Numbered from the stretch's first letter, positions 13,977-21,176 are shown. The stretch: 21,245 nucleotides of DNA from Patescibacteria group bacterium (GCA_004296925.1 SCVI01000001.1:1-21245); one strand, 5' to 3'. The notes: generated by a model from the sequence alone, not told the origin. A program made the numbers and translations.

Positions 13977-15581
13977 ATGTTTTGGCTTGATACTGTTTTT
14001 GAAAGTGCAGAAACTCGTCTTAAAAAGACGTCTGAATTGAAAGGAACGCTTTTAGTTCGCGACGAAAAGACGGCCTCTGGTCGTGTGCATGTTGGCTCTA
14101 TGCGTGCGTTGGCGCTTCATGCAGCGATTTCTGAAAGACTCAATGAAGCAGGTATTAAGAACATTTTTAAATACGAAATAAACGACTTTGATCCAATGGA
14201 TGGTTTACCAGTGTACTTGGACGCATCCGTCTACAAAGAACATATGGGTAAACCTCTTTTGAATATCCCTTCGCCTGATGAATCAGTTGCTCCAAACTTC
14301 GCGGAGTATTTTGCAAAAGAATATATAGACGCTATTCACGAGGCAGGTTTTAATCCAGAGTTTTATCGCGCAAGTGAATTATACTTGTCAGGAAAAATGA
14401 ACGGCGTAATAAGAACAGCTCTTGAGAGAGCAGATAAAGTGCGTGCCGTGTACAAAAAAGTTTCAGGCGCAGATAGACCAAGTGACTGGCTTCCGCTTTC
14501 TGTTATTTGTGAAAAGTGCGGGAAAGTTGGTACTACCAAGGCAAAAGATTTTGATGGTGAGACAGTTGCATATACTTGCTATCCGACAGCGGTGAAGTGG
14601 GCGGAAGGGTGTGGGCACTCTGGAAGAATTTCTCCTTTTGATGGGAATGCGAAACTTCCTTGGAAAGTTGAGTGGGCAGCTAAGTGGATGGTAATGCAAG
14701 TTGACGTTGAAGGGGGAGGTAAAGATCATTACTCAAAAGGTGGTGCGCGCGAGGTAGCACGATATATATCAGAGGAAGTATTTGAGTATCCTGAGCCGTT
14801 TGGCGTACCCAACGAATTCTTTTTAGTAGGAGGAAAGAAAATGTCATCTTCAAAGGGTGAGGGTTCTTCAGCGAAGGAGATTGTAGATTTGTTGCCACCC
14901 TCAATTTTTCGTCTTGCACTATTTGGTAAGGACATGAATCAGCAAATCAACTTTGACCCAGCTGGCGATACTATACCGGTGTTGTTTGACACGTACGATA
15001 AGTTGGCGGAAAAGTATTGGTCTGGAATTGTAGATGATGACTCACGTCTTTTTGAATACATTCACACTGAAAGTGAGCGAGTAGATCTTAAAGGAACAAA
15101 ACGTTTCTTACCTCGTTTTTCACAAGTAGCTTTCTTGGTGCAAATGCCACATCTCGATAATGAGGAAGAACTACTTCGTTTGAAAGGATCTCTAGTTACT
15201 AAGCTTGATACTGAAGAATTTGAACTTCGGGCAAAATACGCACAGATCTGGCTTGAACGTACTGCATCTCCTGAATTTCGTTTTGCACTCCAAACAAAAA
15301 GCGTACCTGAGGGAGCAAAAAAACTTTCGGATGCACAAAAGAGCGCGCTTCGAGAGATCCTCTCTTTTGTTGAATCGCACGACGTGTTATCAGGGCTTGA
15401 GTTTCATACGGAACTTCATGAGATACGAAAACGTCAATCTATTGAACCAAAAGCACTATTCGGAGCAATATATCTTTCGTTTCTTGGTAAAGATCATGGT
15501 CCGAAAGCTGGTTGGTTTTTGAGTGTACTAGAGAGGGATTTTGTTATTAGACGGCTCAAAGAGGTGGCTGGAGTGGTATAG
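13977..15581 (+). CDS. lysS: Class I lysyl-tRNA synthetase
   Basis: This enzyme charges tRNA-Lys but belongs to the class I Rossmann-fold family found in archaea and a few bacteria, not the common class II LysRS. The HIGH-type signature is HVGS (38-41) within 'ASGRVHVGS', and the KMSKS-type signature is KMSSSKG (288-294). Zinc-type cysteines occur at C178/C181 and near C201/C212. The WEWAAKW-like 'VEWAAKWMVM' (231-240) and 'GGGKDHYSKGG' (246-256) segments are typical of the family. The C-terminal half is an alpha-helical anticodon-binding region. 534 aa is normal. The gene is followed after 53 bp by a 72-aa coiled-coil gene, perhaps co-transcribed. Very sure of the family. Confidence 0.95.
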   Translation: MFWLDTVFESAETRLKKTSELKGTLLVRDEKTASGRVHVGSMRALALHAAISERLNEAGIKNIFKYEINDFDPMDGLPVYLDASVYKEHMGKPLLNIPSPDESVAPNFAEYFAKEYIDAIHEAGFNPEFYRASELYLSGKMNGVIRTALERADKVRAVYKKVSGADRPSDWLPLSVICEKCGKVGTTKAKDFDGETVAYTCYPTAVKWAEGCGHSGRISPFDGNAKLPWKVEWAAKWMVMQVDVEGGGKDHYSKGGAREVARYISEEVFEYPEPFGVPNEFFLVGGKKMSSSKGEGSSAKEIVDLLPPSIFRLALFGKDMNQQINFDPAGDTIPVLFDTYDKLAEKYWSGIVDDDSRLFEYIHTESERVDLKGTKRFLPRFSQVAFLVQMPHLDNEEELLRLKGSLVTKLDTEEFELRAKYAQIWLERTASPEFRFALQTKSVPEGAKKLSDAQKSALREILSFVESHDVLSGLEFHTELHEIRKRQSIEPKALFGAIYLSFLGKDHGPKAGWFLSVLERDFVIRRLKEVAGVV

Positions 15582-15634
15582 AAAAACACTCTGATTGAGG
15601 TACAATAATCTCGTTACAGTTAGATCATAAACTT

Positions 15635-15853
15635 ATGGAGATTCTCCGAGTTAATGTTCACGGATACGAAGTTTCTGCTTCAGAGCGGCTCAGAGAGAAA
15701 ACAATTGAGTTAGGAAAGGAATTAGACGCTTTACGTGCTTCTGGTGGGACTAAGGTACAAATTCTTGCTTTAAAACTTAAACTACAGCTGACTGAGATGA
15801 GACGCTTTATTACATCAGAAACTGAAGCTCCGCCAAGAAAAATCATAGATTGA
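15635..15853 (+). CDS. Small coiled-coil protein of unknown function, 72 aa
   Basis: I do not recognise this protein. A short strand-like start (MEILRVNVHGYEV) is followed by a charged helix with heptad-like leucines (about 18-60) and a proline-rich tail. It contains no cysteine, signal peptide or membrane segment. It sits between class I lysS and two terminators, so it is either the last gene of the lysS transcript or transcribed alone from a weak TACAAT at 15601-15606. Its TGA stop overlaps the first base of the terminator stem. It is likely real, because the frame is well bounded and ends exactly at a terminator. The helical build would suit a small adaptor, but that is only a guess. Confidence 0.6.
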   Translation: MEILRVNVHGYEVSASERLREKTIELGKELDALRASGGTKVQILALKLKLQLTEMRRFITSETEAPPRKIID

Positions 15854-15875
15854 ATCCCCAATAGGGGATTTTTTT
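15853..15875 (+). terminator. Intrinsic terminator 1 after lysS and the 72-aa gene
   Basis: A 7-bp stem AATCCCC / GGGGATT with an AATA loop is followed by a run of T's (15869-15875). It begins at the stop codon of the 72-aa gene. Confidence 0.9.
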
Positions 15876-15877
15876 GT

Positions 15878-15897
15878 CAGCATTAGTGCTGTTTTTT
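15878..15897 (+). terminator. Intrinsic terminator 2, tandem
   Basis: The 5-bp stem CAGCA / TGCTG with a TTAG loop is followed directly by six T's. It lies two bases after terminator 1, giving a double stop upstream of the cell-division cluster. Confidence 0.7.
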
Positions 15898-15927
15898 GTA
15901 ATACCACAACATAATCATAAGGTTTTT

Positions 15928-16005
15928 AAGTGGGGATAAGTATATGTAAAGTGGGGTAAAGTGGCATATAATTATCAGTGAGTGGGATAAAGTGGCATAG
16001 AGTGT
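15928..16005 (+). promoter_or_regulatory. MraZ-box array and promoter of the mraZ/dcw operon
   Basis: Repeats of the form AAAGTGGnn recur on a ~10-bp pitch. GTGG-type cores start at 15930, 15951, 15961, 15982 and 15992, with a decayed GTGTTC at 16002. The array forms two clusters: 15948-15966 and 15979-16004. A perfect TATAAT (15967-15972) sits between them, and a second possible -10, TATACA, is at 16008-16013. MraZ is known to bind GTGGG/AAAGTG direct repeats with this pitch upstream of its own gene in E. coli and Mollicutes. No -35 consensus is present at either -10, which would fit activator-dependent transcription. The whole 15898-16032 interval has no gene. Confidence 0.85.
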
Positions 16006-16032
16006 TCTATACATATTTACTCCTTATTTTTT

Positions 16033-16467
16033 ATGCTCATTGGCGAATACCAACACACACTTGATCCTAAAAAACGCCTTTCGCTTCCAGCGAGATTTCG
16101 CAAAGAACTTGGTAAGACCGTTATCGTTACGAGAGGACTCGACAAATGTCTTTTTGTATTTTCCGCAACATCATGGAAAAAACTTGCTGCAAAGTTTGGC
16201 GATCTTTCAATTGGCTCATCTGATACACGAGGGTTTAACCGATTCATGCTCTCAGGCGCTGTTGAAGCTGATGTTGATTCTGCTGGTCGCATTCTTATTC
16301 CTGATTACTTAAAAGATTTTGCAAGCTTGAAAACTGAAGTTGTTGTTGCCGGTGTAAATGATCGCGTTGAGGTATGGGATAAGAAACGCTGGGCTTCATA
16401 CAAAGAACAAATTGAGTCGCAAGGAGATGCGATGGCAGCAAAACTCGGTGAAATCGGTGTTATTTAA
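16033..16467 (+). CDS. mraZ: Transcriptional regulator MraZ
   Basis: MraZ is a ring-forming DNA-binding protein with two AbrB/SpoVT-like repeats, each carrying a DxxxR core. Here these are 'DPKKRLSLPARFR' (11-23) and 'DSAGRILIPDYL' (82-93). At 144 aa the length is normal. It is the first gene of the dcw cluster in many bacteria and controls that cluster by binding repeats in its own promoter. Those repeats are clearly visible at 15928-16005. It is followed by rsmH after 32 bp, the standard order. The start at 16033 is the only one that keeps the conserved MLIGEYQHTLDPK opening. Confidence 0.97.
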   Translation: MLIGEYQHTLDPKKRLSLPARFRKELGKTVIVTRGLDKCLFVFSATSWKKLAAKFGDLSIGSSDTRGFNRFMLSGAVEADVDSAGRILIPDYLKDFASLKTEVVVAGVNDRVEVWDKKRWASYKEQIESQGDAMAAKLGEIGVI

Positions 16468-16499
16468 GTATGGAATAGGCGATAGAGAATTGTAGAAAT

Positions 16500-17429
16500 A
16501 TGAAAAAAACACTAAGAATTCAAGAATCAGAACTCAGAACTCACAAATCAGTTCTTCTTGAAGAAACTGTTCAAGGATTGGAGCTTCAAAAAGGAAATAC
16601 CGCTATCGATGCAACCGTTGGTGTAGGAGGGCACTCAGAAAAGATTGCTCATATTCTCGGAAAGAAAGGAACACTTGTTGCTATTGATTTGGATGAGAAT
16701 TCATTGAGTAGCGCAAAGAAACGTTTATCTGATTCTGATCCGCACATTATTTATCTTCAAGGAAATTTTAGAAACGTAAAAAAACTAGCTGAAGAAGCCG
16801 GCATTACTTCTGTAGATGGAATTGTGTTTGATCTTGGGTGGCACTCAGAACAGCTAGCGAGTGGAAAAGGAATTTCATTTAACAGTGATGAACCTCTTTT
16901 AATGACACTTGGTTCTTCTGAAAGTCATTTATATACAGCAAAAGATATTATCAAAGATTGGGATGAGGATGAGATAGCGCGAATTATTCGTGAATACGGA
17001 GAAGAAAAGTTTTCGGGCAGGATTGCTCGCGTTATTGTTGAAACCAGAAAAAAACAACCAATAAATACTGCACGTGAACTCGCAGAAGTTATTAGAAGTG
17101 CTGTACCAGGGTTTTATCGAAATGGTCGTTTGAATCCAGCAACGAGAACTTTTCAAGCGCTACGAATTGCGGTGAATGACGAACTTGGTGCACTGAAGGA
17201 AGCGCTTCAAAATGCTTTGGAACTTTTGGCGCCAGAGGGAAGACTCGCAGTCATTTCATTTCATAGTCTTGAAGACAGAATTGTGAAGCAGGCGTTTCGT
17301 AATGCAGAAGATACTGGCATAGGAAAACGTATCACTAAGAAACCGATTATCCCGACCTCCGAGGAAAGGGAAAAAAATCCAAGAGCAAGAAGTGCAAAGT
17401 TAAGAATTTTTGAAAAAAACACACTATGA
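16500..17429 (+). CDS. rsmH: 16S rRNA (cytosine-1402-N4)-methyltransferase RsmH (MraW)
   Basis: RsmH uses S-adenosylmethionine to methylate N4 of C1402 in the ribosomal P site. It shows the SAM-binding motif DATVGVGGHS (37-46), an acidic strand end AIDLD (61-65), the substrate loop 'NPATRTFQALRI' (212-223), the 'ISFHSLEDR' motif (252-260) and the terminal 'RSAKLRIFEK'. Two motifs differ from the usual form: DLGVSS reads DLGWHS (111-116), and HPATRTFQ reads NPATRTFQ. At 309 aa the size is normal. The first ~14 residues are a charged extension. Its TGA overlaps the ftsL ATG (ATGA), a sign of translational coupling. Confidence 0.96.
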   Translation: MKKTLRIQESELRTHKSVLLEETVQGLELQKGNTAIDATVGVGGHSEKIAHILGKKGTLVAIDLDENSLSSAKKRLSDSDPHIIYLQGNFRNVKKLAEEAGITSVDGIVFDLGWHSEQLASGKGISFNSDEPLLMTLGSSESHLYTAKDIIKDWDEDEIARIIREYGEEKFSGRIARVIVETRKKQPINTARELAEVIRSAVPGFYRNGRLNPATRTFQALRIAVNDELGALKEALQNALELLAPEGRLAVISFHSLEDRIVKQAFRNAEDTGIGKRITKKPIIPTSEEREKNPRARSAKLRIFEKNTL

Positions 17430-17788
17430 CAAAACGAAAAACAATCTCATCTGCACAGCGAGCACTACCATTCCGAACTAAGGGTGGCATATTTGCTCAA
17501 GCTCATCCCGCAGAGCGTTTTATTGCAGTGGGTGTAGGATCACTGTTTATAACACTTTCAGTGTTATATATATTTTTCATGTTTTCGTCAGTGATGCATG
17601 TAGCCGCACGTCATGACCTTGCAGGAAGAATGTCACAACTTTCAGCTGATGTAGCAATGCTTGAAACTGTCTACCTAAACAAAACACAAGTTATTACAGA
17701 GTCTTATGCACATTCATTAGGGTACGTACAAACAAAAAACCACGCATTCGCAAAGAAAGTAAGTACCGTATCGTTGCAGACTCAATAA
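17426..17788 (+). CDS. ftsL: FtsL-like division protein
   Basis: This bitopic membrane protein of 120 aa sits between rsmH and ftsI, the position of ftsL. It has a basic cytoplasmic N-terminus of ~33 residues, one membrane segment (about 34-53, 'VGVGSLFITLSVLYIFFMF'), and an external helix with spaced leucines (about 60-85). FtsL scaffolds FtsQ/FtsB and activates FtsWI at the septum. Sequence conservation of this family is very low, so the call rests on topology, size and gene order. The ATG overlaps the rsmH stop by four bases. Confidence 0.75.
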   Translation: MTKRKTISSAQRALPFRTKGGIFAQAHPAERFIAVGVGSLFITLSVLYIFFMFSSVMHVAARHDLAGRMSQLSADVAMLETVYLNKTQVITESYAHSLGYVQTKNHAFAKKVSTVSLQTQ

Positions 17789-17817
17789 CATACCTAAGCT
17801 GTTTCGTTTTTAACCTA

Positions 17818-17823
17818 TAGAAT
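17818..17823 (+). promoter_or_regulatory. Possible internal -10 box of ftsI
   Basis: TAGAAT ends six bases before the ftsI ATG, the leaderless spacing seen elsewhere here, in the only gap (41 bp) between ftsL and ftsI. No -35 consensus was found. Confidence 0.35.
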
Positions 17824-17829
17824 GTCAGG

Positions 17830-19569
17830 ATGGCGACTAAGACAAAAGTAGCTTTTAGAATACGCTTGATTGCAGGTGTAGTTATATTTGTCGCTCTTGT
17901 TTTAATCGGAAGGCTGTATTTTTTGCAAATTGTCCACGGAAGTGATTATCGCAGACAAGCGGAAAGTCAGTATGTAAAACAAAGCACCAACCAAATTGAC
18001 AGAGGTGCCATCTACTTCACCGGTAAAGACGGTACACGTATTTCCGCAGCTACGATTAGCTCTGGCTATGTGGTGGTAATTAATCCAAAACTTCTTACTA
18101 ATCCCGAGGATACGTACGTGTCATTACAGAAATATATTCCCGAGTTAGATAAAGAAATGTTTCTAAAAAAAGCGCAAGTGGAAGGAAGTGTATATCAAGA
18201 AGTTGCACAACAGGTAGTTTCTGAAACAGGCGACAATATTTCCAAATTAAAACTCCCCGGCGTTCAAGTACTTGGTTCTCATTGGCGGTACTACCCGGGA
18301 CAGGCTCTCGCTGCACAAACAATCGGATTTTTAGGGTATGCAAAAGATGGCAACACGCTCGCAGGGAGATATGGCTTGGAACGTTTTTACGATAGTGCGC
18401 TTTCACGTGCTGACGGTGGTTTGTACGTTAATTTTTTTGCAGATTTATTTACAAATATCCGTTCACAGCTTTCTCCTGACACTACTGAACCTGGAGCAGA
18501 CGTGATTACTTCATTAGAACCTTCTGTTCAACAGTTCCTAGAAGGAACGTTAAAAAAATATTCGGACGATTGGCAGGCGGACACCATAGGCGCGATTATT
18601 ATGGATCCAAAAACCGGCGCAATAATTGCTATGGCATCTCGTCCTGGATTTGATTTAAATAACTTCAAAAATGCCGACCCAGAGTATTTTGCAAACCCAT
18701 TAGTTGAACGTGTGTATGAGTTTGGTTCAACCATGAAAGCAATCACGATGGCAGCAGGTATAGACTCGGGTGCGGTAACCGCTAAAACTACATATAACGA
18801 TAAGGGGTACATTATTCTTGACGGTGCACGCATAAATAACCACGACCTTAAAGGACGTGGCGTAGTGCCCATGCAAGAAGTTTTAAACCAGTCGTTAAAC
18901 ACAGGTGTTTCTTTTATTGTTGCGAAGATGGGCACGCAAAAATTTGCAGAGTATTTGAAACGCTTTGGGATTACTGAAGAAACGGGTATTGATGTACCAA
19001 ATGAAGCATCGCCACTCATAAGTAACTTAACAAGTCCGCGTGCCGTGGAATACGCTACAGCATCTTTTGGTCAAGGTATCGCTATTACCCCCATTGCCAT
19101 GACGAGAGCATTAGCAACACTTGCAAACGGTGGAGTAGTACCTGGACCTCACATTGCTGCTGAATTACAGTACGGCGGCGGAATAACAAAAAAGCTTGGG
19201 TGGAGTCCTCCAAGGCGAGCTATTACTAGCGAGAGCACTGAAGAAGTAACAAGGATGTTGGTGGCCGTCGTTGATGACGCGTTGAAGGGGGGAGCTATTA
19301 AAATGCGTGACTATACTATAGCCGCAAAGACGGGGACAGCACAGATTGCACGTCCTGATGCACGCGGGTACTATACAGATAGGTACTTACATTCGTTCTT
19401 CGGATACTTTCCGGCGTATGATTCAAAGTTCCTCGTTTTCTTCTTCGCAGTGAATCCGAAAGGTGCAAAATATGCTTCGGAAACATGGACGGAACCATTC
19501 ATGAAGACTACGCATTTCCTCATCAACTATTACAGTATTCCTCCTGATCGTGCACCTACCGGTGAATAA
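17830..19569 (+). CDS. ftsI: Septal penicillin-binding protein FtsI (PBP3)
   Basis: This class B transpeptidase cross-links septal peptidoglycan with FtsW. It has a short basic N-terminus, a membrane anchor (about 13-34), a pedestal domain (about 45-220), and a transpeptidase domain with catalytic STMK (S300-K303), SLN (355-357) and KTG (500-502). The SxN form and the position after ftsL separate it from the PBP2 at 11607. At 579 aa it is normal. There is no PASTA domain. It is followed by murF after 29 bp. A leaderless-type -10 box precedes it, so it may be expressed partly apart from mraZ-rsmH-ftsL. Confidence 0.95.
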   Translation: MATKTKVAFRIRLIAGVVIFVALVLIGRLYFLQIVHGSDYRRQAESQYVKQSTNQIDRGAIYFTGKDGTRISAATISSGYVVVINPKLLTNPEDTYVSLQKYIPELDKEMFLKKAQVEGSVYQEVAQQVVSETGDNISKLKLPGVQVLGSHWRYYPGQALAAQTIGFLGYAKDGNTLAGRYGLERFYDSALSRADGGLYVNFFADLFTNIRSQLSPDTTEPGADVITSLEPSVQQFLEGTLKKYSDDWQADTIGAIIMDPKTGAIIAMASRPGFDLNNFKNADPEYFANPLVERVYEFGSTMKAITMAAGIDSGAVTAKTTYNDKGYIILDGARINNHDLKGRGVVPMQEVLNQSLNTGVSFIVAKMGTQKFAEYLKRFGITEETGIDVPNEASPLISNLTSPRAVEYATASFGQGIAITPIAMTRALATLANGGVVPGPHIAAELQYGGGITKKLGWSPPRRAITSESTEEVTRMLVAVVDDALKGGAIKMRDYTIAAKTGTAQIARPDARGYYTDRYLHSFFGYFPAYDSKFLVFFFAVNPKGAKYASETWTEPFMKTTHFLINYYSIPPDRAPTGE

Positions 19570-19598
19570 TCATGCGGATGCTTTCGAACAATTAATGT

Positions 19599-20900
19599 AT
19601 GAGACTATTGAAAGAATTTTTTCGCAGTATTGTTGTAAGTATCTTAACGCTCCAGGCGACCTTGGTGCTTCGTAAATATAAACCACATATTTTGATGGTG
19701 ACGGGGTCAGTTGGTAAAACATCAGCAAAAGATGCAATTTATACTGCGTTATCAAAATCGTTTTTTATTAGAAAAAGTGAAAAAAGTTTTAACGGAGACA
19801 TAGGAGTACCTCTTACTATTCTTGGCATTCCAAACGGTTGGTCGAATCCATTTGTATGGATTAAGAACTTGGTAGACGGCGCTTCCTTAATACTTATGAA
19901 AGCGCCATATCCAGAGTGGCTTGTGGTGGAGGTAGGAGCCGATAGGCCTGGGGACATTACAAAATCTCTTTCATGGATAAAACCGGACGTGGTCGTTGCA
20001 ACGAGGTTTCCTGACATTTCAGTGCATGTGGAATTTTACAGTTCTCCTGAAGCGGTCGTGAAAGAAGAGTTGGCACCAGCAGGATGGCTTACCGATGGAG
20101 GGACATTTATTTTTAATGGTGATGATGAACGTGCTGGAACAGCCGAGACATCTAAAGGAGTAAATCGAATATCATACGGATTTGGTGAGAATGTTGACAT
20201 ACGTGCAATTAATTTTCAGGCTATCGTAGAGCGAGATATTTCTTCTGGAATTTCTTTTGACGTGGAATACAAAACAGAGAAGGTGCATGTTGAATTACAA
20301 GGTGTTTCTGGTCGCTCGCACGCATACTCACTCCTTGCGGGATGTGCTGCCGCATTAAGCATTGGTGTGTCATTGCAGACCGCGACCGAATCTCTTGTGG
20401 CGCATTCTGCACCAGCTGGACGAATGCGACTGATCTTGGGGCATAACAGCTCTCTTATTATTGATGACACGTATAATTCTTCGCCCGTAGCATCAAGTGA
20501 AGCGCTCTTAGCTCTTTCTGATATTCCTCATAGAGGGAGACGAATTGCAATACTTGCTGACATGTTGGAGTTAGGAAGCTTTTCGGTAGATGAACATAAT
20601 AGAATTGGAGTGCTCGCAGCAAAAACTTGCGACATGTTGGTGACAGTGGGAGTTCGTGCAAAAAATCTTGCTAGAGGTGCCAAGGAAGCAGGTATGCCAC
20701 CAACGCAAGTGTTTGAATTCGATAGAGGAGCAGACGCTGCATCTCATGTTATTTCATTACTACAACCAGGAGATGTAGTTTTGGTAAAAGGGTCTCAATC
20801 GATGCGTATGGAGAGAGTGGTTAAATCTCTCATGGCAGAACCCGATAAAGCAAAAGAACTTCTGGTTCGCCAAGACCACGAGTGGCTTTCTCGTTCGTGA
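19599..20900 (+). CDS. murF: MurF-like Mur ligase lacking the N-terminal domain
   Basis: MurF adds D-Ala-D-Ala to UDP-MurNAc-tripeptide using ATP. The ATP-binding loop GSVGKT (36-41) lies only 35 residues from the start. Further family marks are the 'VVEVGADRPGDI' segment, 'FNGDDE', and the C-terminal-domain 'DDTYNSSPVAS' motif with 'GRRIAILADMLELG', typical of MurF. Normal MurF (~450 aa) has an 80-100 residue N-terminal UDP-binding domain before the P-loop. Here that space holds a short helix (MRLLKEFFRSIVVSILTLQATLVL written as about residues 1-24) that is hydrophobic and basic, suggesting membrane association. 433 aa in total. It ends the local dcw cluster; no mraY, murD, ftsW or murG follows. 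A related Mur-ligase-like enzyme is possible. Confidence 0.85.
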   Translation: MRLLKEFFRSIVVSILTLQATLVLRKYKPHILMVTGSVGKTSAKDAIYTALSKSFFIRKSEKSFNGDIGVPLTILGIPNGWSNPFVWIKNLVDGASLILMKAPYPEWLVVEVGADRPGDITKSLSWIKPDVVVATRFPDISVHVEFYSSPEAVVKEELAPAGWLTDGGTFIFNGDDERAGTAETSKGVNRISYGFGENVDIRAINFQAIVERDISSGISFDVEYKTEKVHVELQGVSGRSHAYSLLAGCAAALSIGVSLQTATESLVAHSAPAGRMRLILGHNSSLIIDDTYNSSPVASSEALLALSDIPHRGRRIAILADMLELGSFSVDEHNRIGVLAAKTCDMLVTVGVRAKNLARGAKEAGMPPTQVFEFDRGADAASHVISLLQPGDVVLVKGSQSMRMERVVKSLMAEPDKAKELLVRQDHEWLSRS

Positions 20901-20918
20901 AAACTTCGTGTTTTCGTG
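20896..20918 (+). terminator. Hairpin at the murF stop, terminator-like without T-run
   Basis: GAAAAC / GTTTTC (20899-20904 and 20910-20915) with a TTCGT loop extends by G-T and C-G pairs to a 9-bp stem. It overlaps the murF TGA. There is no following T-run, so termination is uncertain. Confidence 0.35.
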
Positions 20919-20942
20919 GTATAAAAACTGCTCGAGAGACTG

Positions 20943-21018
20943 CACTAGTCGTCTTCGATCAAGCGAGACTTCTTTCGTTCGGCCACCAGTCGCCTTCGGC
21001 TAAGCGGAGCCTCTCTCG
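20943..21018 (+). repeat. Imperfect tandem repeat, two 35-nt copies with 41-nt period
   Basis: Copy 1 (20943-20977) and copy 2 (20984-21018) align without gaps at 25 of 35 positions. All ten differences are transitions (A/G or C/T), with AGTCG, CTTCG and AAGCG blocks kept. The short motif TCGTTCGGCC follows copy 1 (20975-20984) and recurs at 21051-21060, and TTCTCGTTCG occurs at 20888-20897 and 21048-21057, so similar motifs recur about every 80 nt. No convincing protein is encoded. Such sequence may belong to a dispersed genomic repeat family, which one window cannot show. Confidence 0.5.
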
Positions 21019-21020
21019 AA

Positions 21021-21046
21021 GAAAATGAATCGAGGCATTCATTTTC
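21021..21046 (+). repeat. Perfect 10-bp inverted repeat upstream of tRNA-Glu
   Basis: GAAAATGAAT (21021-21030), a CGAGGC loop, then ATTCATTTTC (21037-21046). It lies ten bases before the tRNA 5' end. It could be a processing signal or part of the repeat element; there is no T-run for a rightward terminator. Confidence 0.6.
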
Positions 21047-21056
21047 CTTCTCGTTC

Positions 21057-21128
21057 GGCCCCATCGTCTAACGGTTAGGACACAAGCTTCTCAAGCTTGG
21101 AATCGGGGTTCGATTCCCCGTGGGGTCA
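21057..21128 (+). tRNA. tRNA-Glu, anticodon CTC
   Basis: A full cloverleaf can be drawn. The acceptor GGCCCCA (21057-21063) pairs with TGGGGTC (21121-21127), with one G-T pair, and the discriminator is A at 21128. The D-arm GTCTAACGGTTAGGAC is typical of tRNA-Glu. The anticodon arm is CAAGC, loop TTCTCAA, GCTTG, with anticodon CTC at 21090-21092. The variable loop is four bases, and the T-arm is CGGGG TTCGATT CCCCG. It reads GAG codons. CCA is not encoded (ACA follows the acceptor stem), so the tail must be added by an enzyme. A second tRNA-Glu with UUC anticodon would be expected elsewhere. Confidence 0.95.
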
Positions 21129-21134
21129 CAAACA

Positions 21135-21167
21135 GCACAAAACCAAGAACTGCTTCTTGGTGTGTGC
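21135..21167 (+). terminator. Hairpin after tRNA-Glu
   Basis: GCACA, two bases, ACCAAGAA, a CTGC loop, TTCTTGGT, one base, TGTGC: an 8-bp perfect stem extended by five more pairs. It starts seven bases after the tRNA. The following GTTTGTG is a poor T-run, so it may be a terminator or a 3'-processing structure. Confidence 0.4.
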
Positions 21168-21176
21168 GTTTGTGAG

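Noticed and set aside
20896..21056. A second, degenerate tRNA upstream of tRNA-Glu
   Set aside because: GGCC and hairpin pieces look tRNA-like, but no T-arm (GGTTCGA) or anticodon arm can be drawn.
20943..21060. CRISPR array
   Set aside because: There are only two diverged copies with a 6-nt gap between them, no spacers of even length and no cas genes.
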